22,427 bases of DNA from an uncultured Eubacteriales bacterium (GTDB taxonomy: Bacteria > Bacillota > Clostridia > Oscillospirales > Oscillospiraceae), in assembly GCA_900549475.1 (NCBI GenBank), contig UROF01000037.1:1-22427 (forward strand). The letters are read 5' to 3'. Below, in pieces: positions 1-9,721 of this stretch. A model generated the notes under the pieces. That model ran no database searches. It saw only the letters and a program-made list of their open reading frames with translations, and was not told the DNA's origin. Made by a program: the position numbers and the translations under genes. Each line of letters opens with the position of its first letter. Within the stretch, counting starts at the first letter, position 1.

Positions 1-41
1 TATCTCTTCTGGCTGTATCGCGCCTACTTTTCTGTGCGGTA

Positions 42-70
42 TTGCCTTAGAAAAAAGAGTATGATAATAT
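42..70 (+). promoter_or_regulatory. possible promoter of the EFR1-family gene
   Basis: A TTGCCT at 42-47 lies 17 bp before TAATAT at 65-70, inside an AT-rich stretch just upstream of the gene that starts at 95. Both hexamers are imperfect, and overlapping -10-like hexamers exist (TATGAT at 60, GATAAT at 63), so the exact element is uncertain. The first 60 bases hold no gene I can support; short open stretches there may be the tail of an upstream gene outside the window. Confidence 0.35.
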
Positions 71-94
71 TACTATAAAGAGAGGGGAAGCCTG

Positions 95-877
95 ATGATC
101 TTTTACTTTTCCGCTACAGGCAACAGCAAATATGCGGCTGAGCGTATTGCTGCGGCCACAGACGACCATGTGATTTTCTTGCGGGATGTGATCCGAAGCC
201 GCTGCTATCAGTTCGATGTCAGCCAGGAGAAACGGATCGGTTTTGTGACCCCTACCTATTACTATGGCCTGCCCAGCGTGGTGACATTTTTTCTGGAAAA
301 ACTGAAGCTGACCGGATACCGGGATCAGTATGTATATGTTGTATTGACCTGCGGAAAGACCACTGGAGATGCCGCCGGACAGATGGGGAAGCTCCTCAAA
401 GAGAAGGGGATCAACCTTTCTGCCCAATTTGGAATCCCTATGGTGGACAACTATATTCCTCTGGCAAAAATAGACAGTCCGGAAGAGATCGAGAAAAAGC
501 TGGATGCTGCTGAAGAATATATCGATGAGGCCCGGCGCGTGATCCGTGTCAGAGGAACGGGAGACTATAACCGCTGCCAGGGGGCGGCGCCGGGGATCGT
601 CAGTGCTGTGGCCTACAGTGCCTATGCCCATGGCCGTTCCACCAAGCCTTTTGTGGTAACAGATGCGTGCATCAGCTGCGGACTGTGTCAGGAGATCTGC
701 CCCTGCGGGGCCATCGCCATTACCGATGGAAAGCCGGCTTGGGTCAAGCCTCAGTGTGTACGCTGCCTGGGGTGCCTCCATCGCTGCCCGGTCAAAGCGA
801 TCCACTGGAAGCGCGCAGACGAGGATAAGGGCCGTTATTACAACCCCAGAGTGGAGCCCTACCGGCCTTTGACCTGA
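95..877 (+). CDS. EFR1 family flavodoxin-like / 2x[4Fe-4S] ferrodoxin protein
   Basis: A 260-aa cytoplasmic redox protein. The N-terminus (MIFYFSATGNSKYAAERI, residues 1-18) is the FMN phosphate-binding loop of the flavodoxin fold, which runs to about residue 150. The C-terminus carries a bacterial ferredoxin domain with two CxxCxxCxxxC clusters: Cys192/195/198/202 and Cys221/224/227/231, each followed by a Pro after the last Cys or in the CPCGAI context. This layout is that of EFR1 (flavodoxin plus ferredoxin) proteins, common in gut Clostridia. They are presumed to pass low-potential electrons to unknown partners. The start is the ATG at 95, preceded by an AGAGAGGGG Shine-Dalgarno-like run; no in-frame upstream alternative is better. 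It is monocistronic, ending at a strong terminator. The adjacent activase/dehydratase system also needs a low-potential electron donor, so a functional link is conceivable but is inference only. Confidence 0.9.
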   Translation: MIFYFSATGNSKYAAERIAAATDDHVIFLRDVIRSRCYQFDVSQEKRIGFVTPTYYYGLPSVVTFFLEKLKLTGYRDQYVYVVLTCGKTTGDAAGQMGKLLKEKGINLSAQFGIPMVDNYIPLAKIDSPEEIEKKLDAAEEYIDEARRVIRVRGTGDYNRCQGAAPGIVSAVAYSAYAHGRSTKPFVVTDACISCGLCQEICPCGAIAITDGKPAWVKPQCVRCLGCLHRCPVKAIHWKRADEDKGRYYNPRVEPYRPLT

Positions 878-920
878 GGAAAAACTGAGGGGTTGCTTCC
901 GTGAGAAAAGGGAAGATGGC

Positions 921-966
921 ATACAGCGGCAACCGGCTGCAGCCGGTTGCCGCTGTATTTTTTGCC
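921..966 (+). terminator. Rho-independent terminator, perfect 38-bp palindrome
   Basis: Positions 921-958 form a perfect palindrome: 921-939 is the exact reverse complement of 940-958, centred on CTG|CAG. It is followed by a T run (TTTTTT at 958-963). It lies 43 bp after the stop codon of the EFR1-family gene and ends that transcript. There is no matching A run on the left flank, so it should work mainly on the + strand. Confidence 0.85.
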
Positions 967-1006
967 TCTGCGTGAAATTCTTAACAATTTATTAATTATT
1001 TGTCTA

Positions 1007-1035
1007 TCAACATTTCGGGGATTTTGTGTTATAAT
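1007..1035 (+). promoter_or_regulatory. extended -10 promoter of the activase/dehydratase operon
   Basis: TGTTATAAT at 1027-1035 is a perfect extended -10 (TGn plus TATAAT). A TCAACA at 1007-1012 gives a 4/6 -35 with 17-bp spacing. The region just upstream (970-1010) is AT-rich. The predicted transcript starts near 1042 and has a leader of about 90 nt. Confidence 0.75.
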
Positions 1036-1064
1036 GCGTGGAAAATGGGCTTGTTATGTAGTTT

Positions 1065-1118
1065 AGCCGGGGGCCCGGCTTCCAAAAGAAAGGAGATCAA
1101 ACGGCCCACGAAAGTGGG
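1065..1118 (+). other. structured 5' leader with two hairpins
   Basis: In the leader of the gene at 1133, AGCCGGG (1065-1071) pairs with CCCGGCT (1074-1080). CCCAC (1105-1109) pairs with GTGGG (1114-1118) around a GAAA tetraloop of the GNRA type. The only strong Shine-Dalgarno sequence (AAAGGAG, about 1089-1095) lies about 37 nt before the ATG, with the second hairpin in between. I recognise no known riboswitch class here. Confidence 0.5.
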
Positions 1119-1132
1119 ATCGAAGAACAGAT

Positions 1133-4077
1133 ATGAACCAGCGTGCGGATGGCGCCTTGGCTTTGGGAATCGATATCGGTTCCACCACAGCCAAGGTGGT
1201 TTTAGTGGATAACGGAAAAGTTTTATATGAGAAGTACCAGCGCCATTTCTCTCAGGTGCGTCAAAAGACCCTGGAACTGCTGGCGGAGGCGGCTCCGCTG
1301 GCGGGAGACCGGCCGCTGACAGCGGCCATCTCCGGCTCTGCGGGCCTGGGCTTGGCCCAGGCGGCAAAGGTACCCTTTGTCCAGGAGGTGTTTGCTACTG
1401 GCGAGGTGGTCAAGCAGCTGGAGCCGGATACCTCTGTGGTCATTGAACTGGGGGGAGAGGACGCAAAGATCATTTTCTTTGACGGCGGCATTGACGAACG
1501 GATGAACGGTTCCTGCGCCGGAGGCACGGGGGCCTTTATCGATCAGATGGCAACGCTGCTGAATGTGACGGCGGATGAATTGGATGAGCTGAGCCTGGGC
1601 AGCCAGCGGCTCTATCCCATTGCCTCCCGATGCGGTGTGTTTGCCAAGACGGATATCCAGCCTCTTCTGAACCAGGGGGCTCGCCATGAGGACGTGGCTG
1701 CCAGTATCTACCAGGCAGTGGTGAACCAGACCATTGCAGGTCTGGCCCAGGGGCGGAAGATCACCGGGAAAGTGCTGTTTCTGGGTGGACCCCTGTACTA
1801 CTGCAAGGGCCTGCGCCGCCGGTTCCAGGAGACGCTGAAACTCTCTGACGACCAGGCGGTGTTCCCGGAGTATGGCCGTTTTGCTGTGGCTATGGGCGCC
1901 GCCCTTTATGGGGCCCGGGCAGGGGAGACCTGTACCATGGGGCAGCTCCGCCGGCAGATCGAGGAAAGTGTCTCTACCCGCTCTGAGGCGAATCTTCTGC
2001 CGCCGCTGTTCCAAAAGGAGGAGGACTATCAGGAGTTCCGGCAGCGCCACAGCGCCGCCGATGTGGTCCGGCGGGATATTCGGGACTACCGGGGAGATGC
2101 CTGGCTGGGTATCGACTGCGGCAGTACTACCACCAAGGTGGCCCTTCTCAGCAAGGAAAAAGAACTTCTCTATACCTATTACGCCTCCAACCGCGGTAAC
2201 CCGGTGCAGATCGTCAAGGAGCAGCTGGAGGCTATCTATGACCTCTGCGGTGACCGGATCCGGATCTGCGGCAGTGCTGTCACCGGCTACGGTGAGGAGC
2301 TGATCCGGGCGGCTTTCAATGTGGACAAGGGCGTGGTGGAGACCATTGCCCACTATACTGCCGCCAAGTATTTTTGCCCGGAAGTGGATTTCATTCTGGA
2401 CATCGGCGGCCAGGATATCAAGTGCTTTAAGATCAAAAACGGAGCCATTGATTCTATTATGCTCAATGAGGCCTGCTCCTCAGGCTGTGGCTCCTTTATT
2501 GAGACATTTGCCAAATCCATGGGCTATGACGTGGCCGCCTTTGCGGAGAAGGGGCTGCACAGCAAGGCTCCTGTGAACCTGGGCAGCCGCTGCACTGTAT
2601 TTATGAACTCCTCCGTCAAGCAGTCTCAGAAAGATGGCGCCACGGTGGAGGATATCTCCGCAGGCCTGTCGGTGAGCGTAGTAAAAAACGCTATCTATAA
2701 GGTCATTCGGGCGGCCAGTGCCGACGAACTGGGGGACCATGTGGTGGTTCAGGGCGGCACTTTCTACAACGACGCGGTGCTTCGGGCTTTTGAGCTGGAG
2801 CTGGGGAAACATGTGATCCGGCCTGCGATTGCCGGCCTCATGGGAGCCTATGGCGCGGCGCTTTATGCCATGGATCTGAAGGAGAGCACCATTACCACAG
2901 CAGAGGGCCTCAAGACCTTTGTACATACCGCCAAGGCAGCCACCTGTCAGGGCTGCACCAACCACTGCCGCCTCACGATCAACAGCTTTGTGGGCGGGAA
3001 GAAATTCATATCCGGCAACCAGTGCCAGAAAGGTCTGGGCCTGACGGTGGACCAGGAGGTCCCCAATCTCTACGCGTGGAAACGGGATACGCTGATGGCA
3101 TTGCAGCCCGGTGAGGGAACACGGGGTACCGTTGGTCTGCCCTTGGCCCTGGGCATGTATGAGCTGCTGCCCTTGTGGCACGCCTTTTTCCGCAGCCTTG
3201 GGTTCCGGGTGGAGGTGTCGGGCCTGTCCTCCCGCCGGGTATACGAGAAAGGCCAGTTTTCCATCCCTTCTGATACAGCCTGCTATCCCGCCAAGATCAT
3301 GCACGGCCATATGGAGCTGCTGCTGGAGCGGGGAGTGGATGCCATCTTCTACCCCTGCCTCACCTACAATGTGGATGAGAAGGAGAGTGACAACCACTAC
3401 AACTGTCCTGTGGTGGCCTACTACTCCGAGCTGCTCCACGGAAATATGGATGATCTGCAAAAGACCAATTTCCTCTACCCCTTCCTGAACATCAACGATC
3501 GGAAGGAGTTGACCAAGGAGCTGACGGCCTGCCTTGTGCCGGTGTTCCCGGACATCACCAAGAAGGAAGTCCGCAAGGCGGTGGATGAGGCCTTTGCCGC
3601 TTACGAAAAGCATATGCTGGAGGTCCGGCGGAAGGGCGAGGAGGCGGTGGCCTGGGCCCGCGCCAACGGAAAGCCTATCATGATCCTGGCAGGCCGGCCC
3701 TATCACATTGACCCGGAGATCGGGCACGGCATTGATAAACTGGCGGCCTCTCTGGGCTTTGTGGTGGTCAGCGAGGACAGCGTGTGCCATCTGGCGGACC
3801 CTGTACCGGTCCACGTTTTGAACCAGTGGACCTACCATGCCCGGCTCTACCGGGCAGCCCGGTACGCCTGCGAGCATGCGGATACGCAGCTGGTGCAGCT
3901 GGTGAGCTTTGGCTGCGGTGTGGATGCGATCACTACTGATGAGGTGCGGCGAATTCTGGAGGAGTCCGACAAGCTTTACACCCAGATCAAGATTGATGAA
4001 ATTACCAACCTTGGCGCGGTAAAGATCCGGCTGCGGAGCCTGATCGGCGCTCTGGAGGAGAAAGGAGGCGCTGCGGT

Positions 4078-4081
<4 letters not shown>
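1133..4081 (+). CDS. 2-hydroxyacyl-CoA dehydratase activase-related protein (double BadF/BcrA ASKHA domains plus DUF2229-like)
   Basis: A 982-aa protein with two tandem acetate/sugar-kinase-fold ATPase domains of the BadF/BadG/BcrA/HgdC activase type. Domain 1 (about 9-255) has LGIDIGSTTAK, ELGGEDAK, the cluster-ligand Cys motif NGSCAGGTGAF and SRCGVFAKTD. Domain 2 (about 322-585) has LGIDCGSTTTK, DIGGQDIK, ACSSGCGSF and SRCTVFMNSSVK. A Cys-rich linker follows (TCQGCTNHC, then NQCQKGL), then a DUF2229-type region to about residue 980. Family activases use ATP hydrolysis and an oxygen-sensitive [4Fe-4S] cluster to inject an electron into a radical dehydratase, so this protein indicates a strict anaerobe. 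Its true substrate is unknown. ATG 1133 is the first in-frame start; its ribosome binding site is oddly distant. The stop overlaps the next start (ATGA). Confidence 0.88.
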
Positions 4082-5346
<1,265 letters not shown>

Positions 5347-5374
5347 GGATGAACTGACTCATAGAAAGAAAGAT

Positions 5375-5416
5375 AAAACCCCCGCCGCACCATTTCCTGG
5401 TGCGGCGGGGGTTTGC
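5375..5416. terminator. bidirectional Rho-independent terminator between convergent genes
   Basis: 5376-5392 pairs perfectly with 5398-5414 (17-bp stem, rich in C on the left arm and G on the right, loop TTTCC). The stem ends are A-rich on the left and T-rich on the right, so it can stop both the + strand dehydratase unit (stop at 5346) and the - strand coiled-coil gene (stop at 5431). Confidence 0.88.
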
Positions 5417-5430
5417 GATATACGGGAAGA

Positions 5431-6369
5431 TCAAGCGTTGACCAGGAAATCCTTCAACTCCTGGCGGACAGCCTCGCTGTCCCGCTGGCACTGGTCCAGA
5501 TCCCGTTCCAAACGATAGAGAATGGTGCGAACAGAACCGTCTACCTCATGGATCTGTGACTGGGTGCGGCGGATACGGTCCAGTACGGCCCAGTCGGTGA
5601 AGATGTTATCAAAGAAGTAGTCGGCGAAGCGAAGGAAACTGTCCACCTCCACCTGGATGCCGGTGCGAATATCCACATCTGCCAGCTCTGTACGGAACCG
5701 GGACAGGGAACGCTGCAGACCGTTGATCTGCTGCTGGGCATCGTCCAGATGGGAGTATTTGGCCATATCGCTGATAAGGCCGCCGCCAAATACGTCCCAG
5801 GTGCCCCAGCCCTCCGCGGAGGAGAGGGCGCTTTCGATGGAGGATATGTCAGACAGAGCGTCATAGCCCGCCTGGATAGCCTCCTGCAGTTCCTTGCTGC
5901 GGGCGGCCAGTTGGGCCTGCCGCTCCTCCAATGCCAGGAGGCGGCGGGCCGTAGGGGACTGGGGGTCCTGGCGCAGCTCCCGGGCCCGGGCTTCCAGCAG
6001 GCGGTTGTACTCTGCTTCGCAGTTTCCCAGTAGGGACAGCTCCTCACGGCGGGCAGCCAGATCGGCCTCTACCGCATGGAGTTCCTGCCGGGCGGAGTCA
6101 TAGCGCAGGGCGGCAGCGTACAATTCCGCTTGTTCCTTCTCCAGCCGTTCATCCAACTTGCCCATGATCTGGTAGAAAAGTTTGGCAGCGCTGAAATTCT
6201 CCAGCTGATCCACGTCCAACTGCTCTTTATACGTTTCCTCTTTCAGCTGCTGGACCCGGGCGGCCAAACCGGAGCGCTGATCCTCCAGAGCGGCGACCTC
6301 CGTGGAGAGCTTGCGTTTCCGTGCCATTTTCTCCCGCAGCTGATCCAGCTGTTCCTTATAGTAATCCAT
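5431..6369 (-). CDS. coiled-coil protein of unknown function
   Basis: A 312-aa protein I cannot assign. It is rich in Glu, Gln, Arg, Leu and Ala. Heptad-like stretches predict long coiled coils at about residues 1-60, 75-185 and 205-245, with a final helical segment at about 270-310. The middle holds a non-coiled Gly/Trp-rich motif, AEGWGTWDVFGGGLISDM (about 185-202), likely a turn or small membrane- or partner-contacting element. There is no signal peptide or obvious membrane span, so it is probably cytoplasmic. The start is the ATG at 6369 with GAGGT about 7 nt upstream. The mutase terminator lies just upstream, and I see no convincing promoter of its own, so it may be expressed by read-through. 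An open frame of this length with good codon use makes it a real gene. Confidence 0.75.
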   Translation of the reverse strand: MDYYKEQLDQLREKMARKRKLSTEVAALEDQRSGLAARVQQLKEETYKEQLDVDQLENFSAAKLFYQIMGKLDERLEKEQAELYAAALRYDSARQELHAVEADLAARREELSLLGNCEAEYNRLLEARARELRQDPQSPTARRLLALEERQAQLAARSKELQEAIQAGYDALSDISSIESALSSAEGWGTWDVFGGGLISDMAKYSHLDDAQQQINGLQRSLSRFRTELADVDIRTGIQVEVDSFLRFADYFFDNIFTDWAVLDRIRRTQSQIHEVDGSVRTILYRLERDLDQCQRDSEAVRQELKDFLVNA

Positions 6370-6392
6370 ATAGATACCTCGCTAATAAAAGA

Positions 6393-6427
6393 AATGCGGG
6401 GCCGGCATCCACAGCCGGCCCCGCATT
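6393..6427 (-). terminator. terminator of the phospho-sugar mutase gene
   Basis: 6393-6406 pairs perfectly with 6414-6427 (14-bp GC-rich stem, 7-nt loop). Reading the - strand, a T-rich stretch (TTTCTTTT) follows the stem. It lies 16 bp after the mutase stop and 24 bp before the coiled-coil gene start. Confidence 0.8.
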
Positions 6428-6442
6428 GGTTGTCTGTGGGGA

Positions 6443-8179
6443 TTATTTCTTCAGGGTGTCTACCCAGGCACCATACTTGGCCAGGTTCTCATCCTTTTCC
6501 GCGAAGTCCGCGCCCTTGGTCAGGATGTAGACCTTGATCTTGGGCTCGGTGCCGGAGGGACGGACAATAATGCTGGTGCCGTCGGCCATCTCAAAGCGCA
6601 GCACGTTGGAACCGGAGAGCTCCATAGTGGATTTGGCGCCGGTGGCGCAGTCCACCACACTGCCGTCGTTATAGTCCTTGAACTGGACCACCTTCACCCC
6701 GGCGATCTCGGCAGGGGGGGTCTCCCGCAGGGACTTCATCAGCTTTGCCATGTCGCTGAGGCCGTCCAGACCGGGCATCACCAGGTTATAGGTCTTTTCA
6801 CCGTAGCAGCCATATTTCTCATAGAGAGACTGAAGGGCATCCAGAACCGTCATGCCCTTGCCGGCATAGTGGGCAGCCATTTCGGTGAGCAGCAGGGAGG
6901 CGGTGACAGCGTCCTTGTCCCGGACATAGTCGCCTACCATGTAGCCGTAGCTCTCCTCATAGGAGAATACCACCTTGCCCTCGCCGGTGGCCTCCAGGGC
7001 GTTCTTCTTCTCCGCCATGAACTTGAAACCGGTGAAGGTGTCAAAGCACTTGACACCGTAGCTCTCCGCCACAGCACGGGCCATCTCAGTGGTGACGATG
7101 GTCTTCAGGGCCACAGCGTTCTTCGGAAGCTTGCCGGTGCGCTGGAGGGCGCCCAGCAGGTAGTCCAGCAGCAGCACGCCGGTCTGGTTGCCGGTGATGA
7201 CCTTATATTCACCATCCTTGTCCCGGACCATGATGCCCACCCGGTCACTGTCAGGATCGGTGCCTACGATAAAGTCCACGTCGTTCTTTTTGGCCAGGTC
7301 CACCGCCAGATAGAAGCCCTCAGGATTCTCCGGGTTGGGGGAAACCACGGTGGGGAAATTGCCGTCAATGACCATCTGCTCGGGGACGCACAGCAGATGC
7401 TTGATGCCGGCCCGGCGCAGAGCTTCCGGAACCAGCTTATACCCGCACCCGTGGAAGGGAGTATATACCAGCTTGAAGCTGTCCGCCACAGCGGGAATGG
7501 CCTCGGGGTCAGTGACCATGGCCATGACTTCCTTCAGGAAGGCCTCGTCGGTCTCCTCGCCGATCACTTCGATGAGGCCGGCTTTCACCGCCTCGTCATA
7601 ATCCATGCGGCGGATGCCGGTAAAGATATCGATCTTCTCCAGCTCCGCAGCGATAGCGGCGGCGTGGTGGGGCGGCAGCTGAGCGCCGTCCTCCCAATAG
7701 ACCTTGTAGCCGTTGTACTCCTTGGGGTTGTGGCTGGCGGTGACGTTGATGCCCGCCTGGCAGTTATAGTAGCGCACCGCGAAGCTCAGCTCCGGGGTGG
7801 GGCGCAGAGCGTCAAAAATCCGAACGTGGATGCCGTTGGCGGCACACACCTCGGCGGCGGCACGGGCAAAGTCCATGCCATTGAGACGGCAGTCCATGGC
7901 GATAGCGACGCCGCGGCGCTTGGCCTCCTCGCCCTCGGCGCAGATCACGTTGGCAAAGCCTTGGGTAGCGTGGCGGATGACATAGACGTTCATCTGGTGC
8001 AGGCCCATCTTCATAGTGCCACGCAGACCAGCGGTGCCAAACTCCAGAGGGCCGTAGAACCGGCTTTCGATCTCCTTGGGATCATTGCGAATTGCTTCCA
8101 GCTCTGCCTGCTCGTCAGGGGTGAGTACGCCGCTGGAAAGCCATTTTTCATATTCTTTCATATAATCCATCGTTGCCAT
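6443..8179 (-). CDS. phospho-sugar mutase (phosphoglucomutase / phosphomannomutase)
   Basis: A 578-aa cytoplasmic enzyme of the alpha-D-phosphohexomutase superfamily, usual length for the Firmicutes PgcA-type branch. It interconverts hexose-1- and hexose-6-phosphates through a phosphoserine. All four signature loops are present: catalytic TASHNPKEYNGYK with Ser149, Mg-binding DPDSDR (Asp308, Asp310, Asp312), sugar-binding EESYGY (408-413) and the C-terminal phosphate-binding RPSGTEPK. In this context it probably supplies glucose-1-phosphate for envelope polymers or glycogen; substrate preference cannot be read from sequence. The start is ambiguous: the ATG at 8179 lies very close to the GAGGAGG, while the in-frame ATG at 8170 (MDYMKEY) has a spacing of 11. 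The gene is monocistronic, with its own promoter and terminator. Confidence 0.93.
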   Translation of the reverse strand: MATMDYMKEYEKWLSSGVLTPDEQAELEAIRNDPKEIESRFYGPLEFGTAGLRGTMKMGLHQMNVYVIRHATQGFANVICAEGEEAKRRGVAIAMDCRLNGMDFARAAAEVCAANGIHVRIFDALRPTPELSFAVRYYNCQAGINVTASHNPKEYNGYKVYWEDGAQLPPHHAAAIAAELEKIDIFTGIRRMDYDEAVKAGLIEVIGEETDEAFLKEVMAMVTDPEAIPAVADSFKLVYTPFHGCGYKLVPEALRRAGIKHLLCVPEQMVIDGNFPTVVSPNPENPEGFYLAVDLAKKNDVDFIVGTDPDSDRVGIMVRDKDGEYKVITGNQTGVLLLDYLLGALQRTGKLPKNAVALKTIVTTEMARAVAESYGVKCFDTFTGFKFMAEKKNALEATGEGKVVFSYEESYGYMVGDYVRDKDAVTASLLLTEMAAHYAGKGMTVLDALQSLYEKYGCYGEKTYNLVMPGLDGLSDMAKLMKSLRETPPAEIAGVKVVQFKDYNDGSVVDCATGAKSTMELSGSNVLRFEMADGTSIIVRPSGTEPKIKVYILTKGADFAEKDENLAKYGAWVDTLKK

Positions 8180-8231
8180 ATCCTCCTCGTTTTAGATCGC
8201 GCCGGGCGCGGAAAGAGCCATGTATATGCAT

Positions 8232-8260
8232 ATTGTAGCAATTCTTTGCCTTTGCTTCAA
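8232..8260 (-). promoter_or_regulatory. promoter of the phospho-sugar mutase gene
   Basis: On the - strand TTGAAG (8255-8260) and TACAAT (8232-8237) are separated by exactly 17 bp. It lies 53 bp upstream of the start at 8179 and just downstream of the rlmH terminator. Confidence 0.8.
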
Positions 8261-8271
8261 GTAAAAAAAAG

Positions 8272-8299
8272 AAAAAGCCGTGTAAACCACGACTTTTTT
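8272..8299 (-). terminator. terminator after rlmH
   Basis: The sequence AAAAAGCCGTG, a short loop and CACGACTTTTTT form a stem with one mismatch. Reading the - strand, the hairpin ends in a T run. It lies about 75 bp downstream of the rlmH stop and ends the yycJ-rlmH unit before the mutase promoter. With A/T tails on both sides it could act in both directions. Confidence 0.72.
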
Positions 8300-8374
8300 C
8301 AGAGAATGAACAGTTTGCCATGTGGGATATTTGCCGGAATAGGGCGGAACGCCTACAGGTCGTACGCTGAGGCT

Positions 8375-8857
8375 TTATTTATGGTATCTGGTACCCTCCT
8401 GGATCTGGTAGGCGCGATAGAGCTGTTCCAGGAGCATGACCCGGGCCAGGTGGTGCGGAAAGGTCATGGGAGACATGCTCAGCCGCAGATCTGCCTGGGA
8501 TTTCAGAGAGGGATGCAGGCCAAAACTGCCGCCGATAAGAAAGACCAGGTGACTCTTTCCCTCCAGGGAGAAACGCATCACACGGCGGGAGAGGTCCTCG
8601 CTGGAGAGAAGCTGCCCCTCGATGCACATGGCCACCAGAGCACAGCCCTTAGGCAGCTTTTCCCGGATGGCGGCTGCCTCCCGTTCCAGCGCGGCGTCGA
8701 TCTCCCCTTGAGCGGGGGCGTCCGGCAGACGCTGCTCCGGCAGCTCCAGGATCTCCAGACGGCAGTGGCGCTGGAGCCGTTTGCTGTATTCCGCTACGGC
8801 GTCCAAGTAAAATTTTTCCTTCAGTTTACCTACGCACAGGATGGTCACCTTCTGCAT
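8375..8857 (-). CDS. rlmH: 23S rRNA (pseudouridine1915-N3)-methyltransferase RlmH
   Basis: A 160-aa SPOUT-class methyltransferase, the standard RlmH length (about 159). It methylates N3 of pseudouridine 1915 in helix 69 of 23S rRNA using S-adenosylmethionine. The knot region is clear: LVFLIGGSFGLHP (SAM-binding GGxxG-type loop), then SMTFPHHL-like SMSPMTFPHHLARVML, and the invariant C-terminal QIQEGTRYHK, whose Tyr/His are active-site residues. The N-terminus has the typical VGKLKE start. Its first 13 bases overlap the end of the upstream yycJ gene, so the two are co-transcribed and probably translationally coupled. The yycJ-rlmH pairing is conserved downstream of walRK in Firmicutes. Confidence 0.96.
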   Translation of the reverse strand: MQKVTILCVGKLKEKFYLDAVAEYSKRLQRHCRLEILELPEQRLPDAPAQGEIDAALEREAAAIREKLPKGCALVAMCIEGQLLSSEDLSRRVMRFSLEGKSHLVFLIGGSFGLHPSLKSQADLRLSMSPMTFPHHLARVMLLEQLYRAYQIQEGTRYHK

Positions 8858-9642
8858 GCCGCACCCTCCATCACATAGATTTTTCCCGGTTCGCTGCGGG
8901 GGGCTACCGACAATTCACCGGTATATGCGGCAGACTCCAATGCCCGGCCGACGGTATCCAGCGCCAGCTGAGGCGTATTGTTTTCGGCGCTGAGGTGGGC
9001 CAGAATGATGGAGCGGGTACCGCAGCGGGCGCTGTCTGCGGCAAAAACAGCGGCATCGGCATTGCTCAGGTGGCCTTCGTTGCCGATGACCCGGCGCTTG
9101 AGCGGATAGGGATAGGGACCGGATAGGAGCATGTCCACATCGTGGTTGCTCTCCAGTACCAGAAGATCTGTTCCCAGAAGCCCTTGACGGGTCTCCTCCT
9201 CCACCAGTCCGGTGTCGGTGAGGTAACCTAGGGAGCCGTCAGGCGTATCGACCCGGAAAGCAGCGCTCTCCCGGCAGTCATGACTGGTAGGGAGGGGGGT
9301 GATCTCCAGGTCATCCCAGGAAACCGGCTGGCCCATGGACAAAGGCCGCAGGAGAAGGCCGATACCTGCCAGTCGGTACTGCAGCTGCCGGGCGGTACCG
9401 GGGGTACAGAGGATCGGGGTGCGGTATTTTTTGATATATGTAGCTAGACCGCTGATATGGTCGGTGTGCTCATGGGTGATCAGAACTGCGGAGAGGTCCT
9501 CGGGAGTAAGGCCCATCTCTGTCAGAGAACGGCAGACCCGCCGGCAGGAAATACCCATGTCAATGAGCAGATGGGTGCTGCCGCAGGAGAGCAGCGCCGC
9601 ATTACCGGAGGAGCCGCTGGCAAGGGTGCGAAAAGTGGTCAT
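8845..9642 (-). CDS. yycJ: MBL-fold metallo-hydrolase YycJ/WalJ
   Basis: A 265-aa cytoplasmic metallo-beta-lactamase-fold protein. The metal-binding motif THEHTDH gives His57, His59, Asp61 and His62. Further ligands are likely in TSHDCRESAAF, LTDTG and the late SNHD and H-L-S-A-E-N motifs. The N-terminal LASGSSGNAALLS is typical of the YycJ group. YycJ (WalJ) proteins are 5'-3' exonuclease-like enzymes encoded in the walRK operon and linked to coordination of cell wall and DNA metabolism; the exact substrate here is inferred from the family. The ATG at 9642 has GGGAGG 10 nt upstream. The gene overlaps rlmH by 13 bases and starts 79 bp after the murA stop, beyond the murA terminator. Confidence 0.92.
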   Translation of the reverse strand: MTTFRTLASGSSGNAALLSCGSTHLLIDMGISCRRVCRSLTEMGLTPEDLSAVLITHEHTDHISGLATYIKKYRTPILCTPGTARQLQYRLAGIGLLLRPLSMGQPVSWDDLEITPLPTSHDCRESAAFRVDTPDGSLGYLTDTGLVEEETRQGLLGTDLLVLESNHDVDMLLSGPYPYPLKRRVIGNEGHLSNADAAVFAADSARCGTRSIILAHLSAENNTPQLALDTVGRALESAAYTGELSVAPRSEPGKIYVMEGAACRR

Positions 9643-9668
9643 GAAAAAGTGGCCTCCCTGTGGAAAGT

Positions 9669-9699
9669 AAAAAGCCCGATAACGATGACGTTATCGGGC
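9669..9699 (-). terminator. terminator of murA
   Basis: GCCCGATAACG (9674-9684) pairs perfectly with CGTTATCGGGC (9689-9699) around a 4-nt loop. On the - strand the stem is followed by TTTTTAC. It lies 22 bp after the murA stop, in front of yycJ, so yycJ-rlmH depend on read-through or on a promoter I could not identify. Confidence 0.85.
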
Positions 9700-9721
9700 G
9701 GAAACGGGCAGAAGCGATTTG

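Noticed and set aside
1..94. Tail of an upstream coding sequence
   Set aside because: All three + frames stay open for a while and stop between positions 50 and 78; none gives a recognisable C-terminus, so no call is made.
1036..1132. Possible riboswitch in the activase leader
   Set aside because: Only two simple hairpins are visible; no conserved core of a known riboswitch class and no terminator/antiterminator pair.
2480..3877. A 465-codon open frame on the - strand, plus another at 3976-5187
   Set aside because: Both are antisense to the activase and dehydratase genes, have no family motifs and lack ribosome binding sites.
6869..8878. A 669-codon open frame on the + strand
   Set aside because: It is a GC-driven shadow lying opposite the phospho-sugar mutase and rlmH, crosses their terminator and promoter, and shows no recognisable motif.
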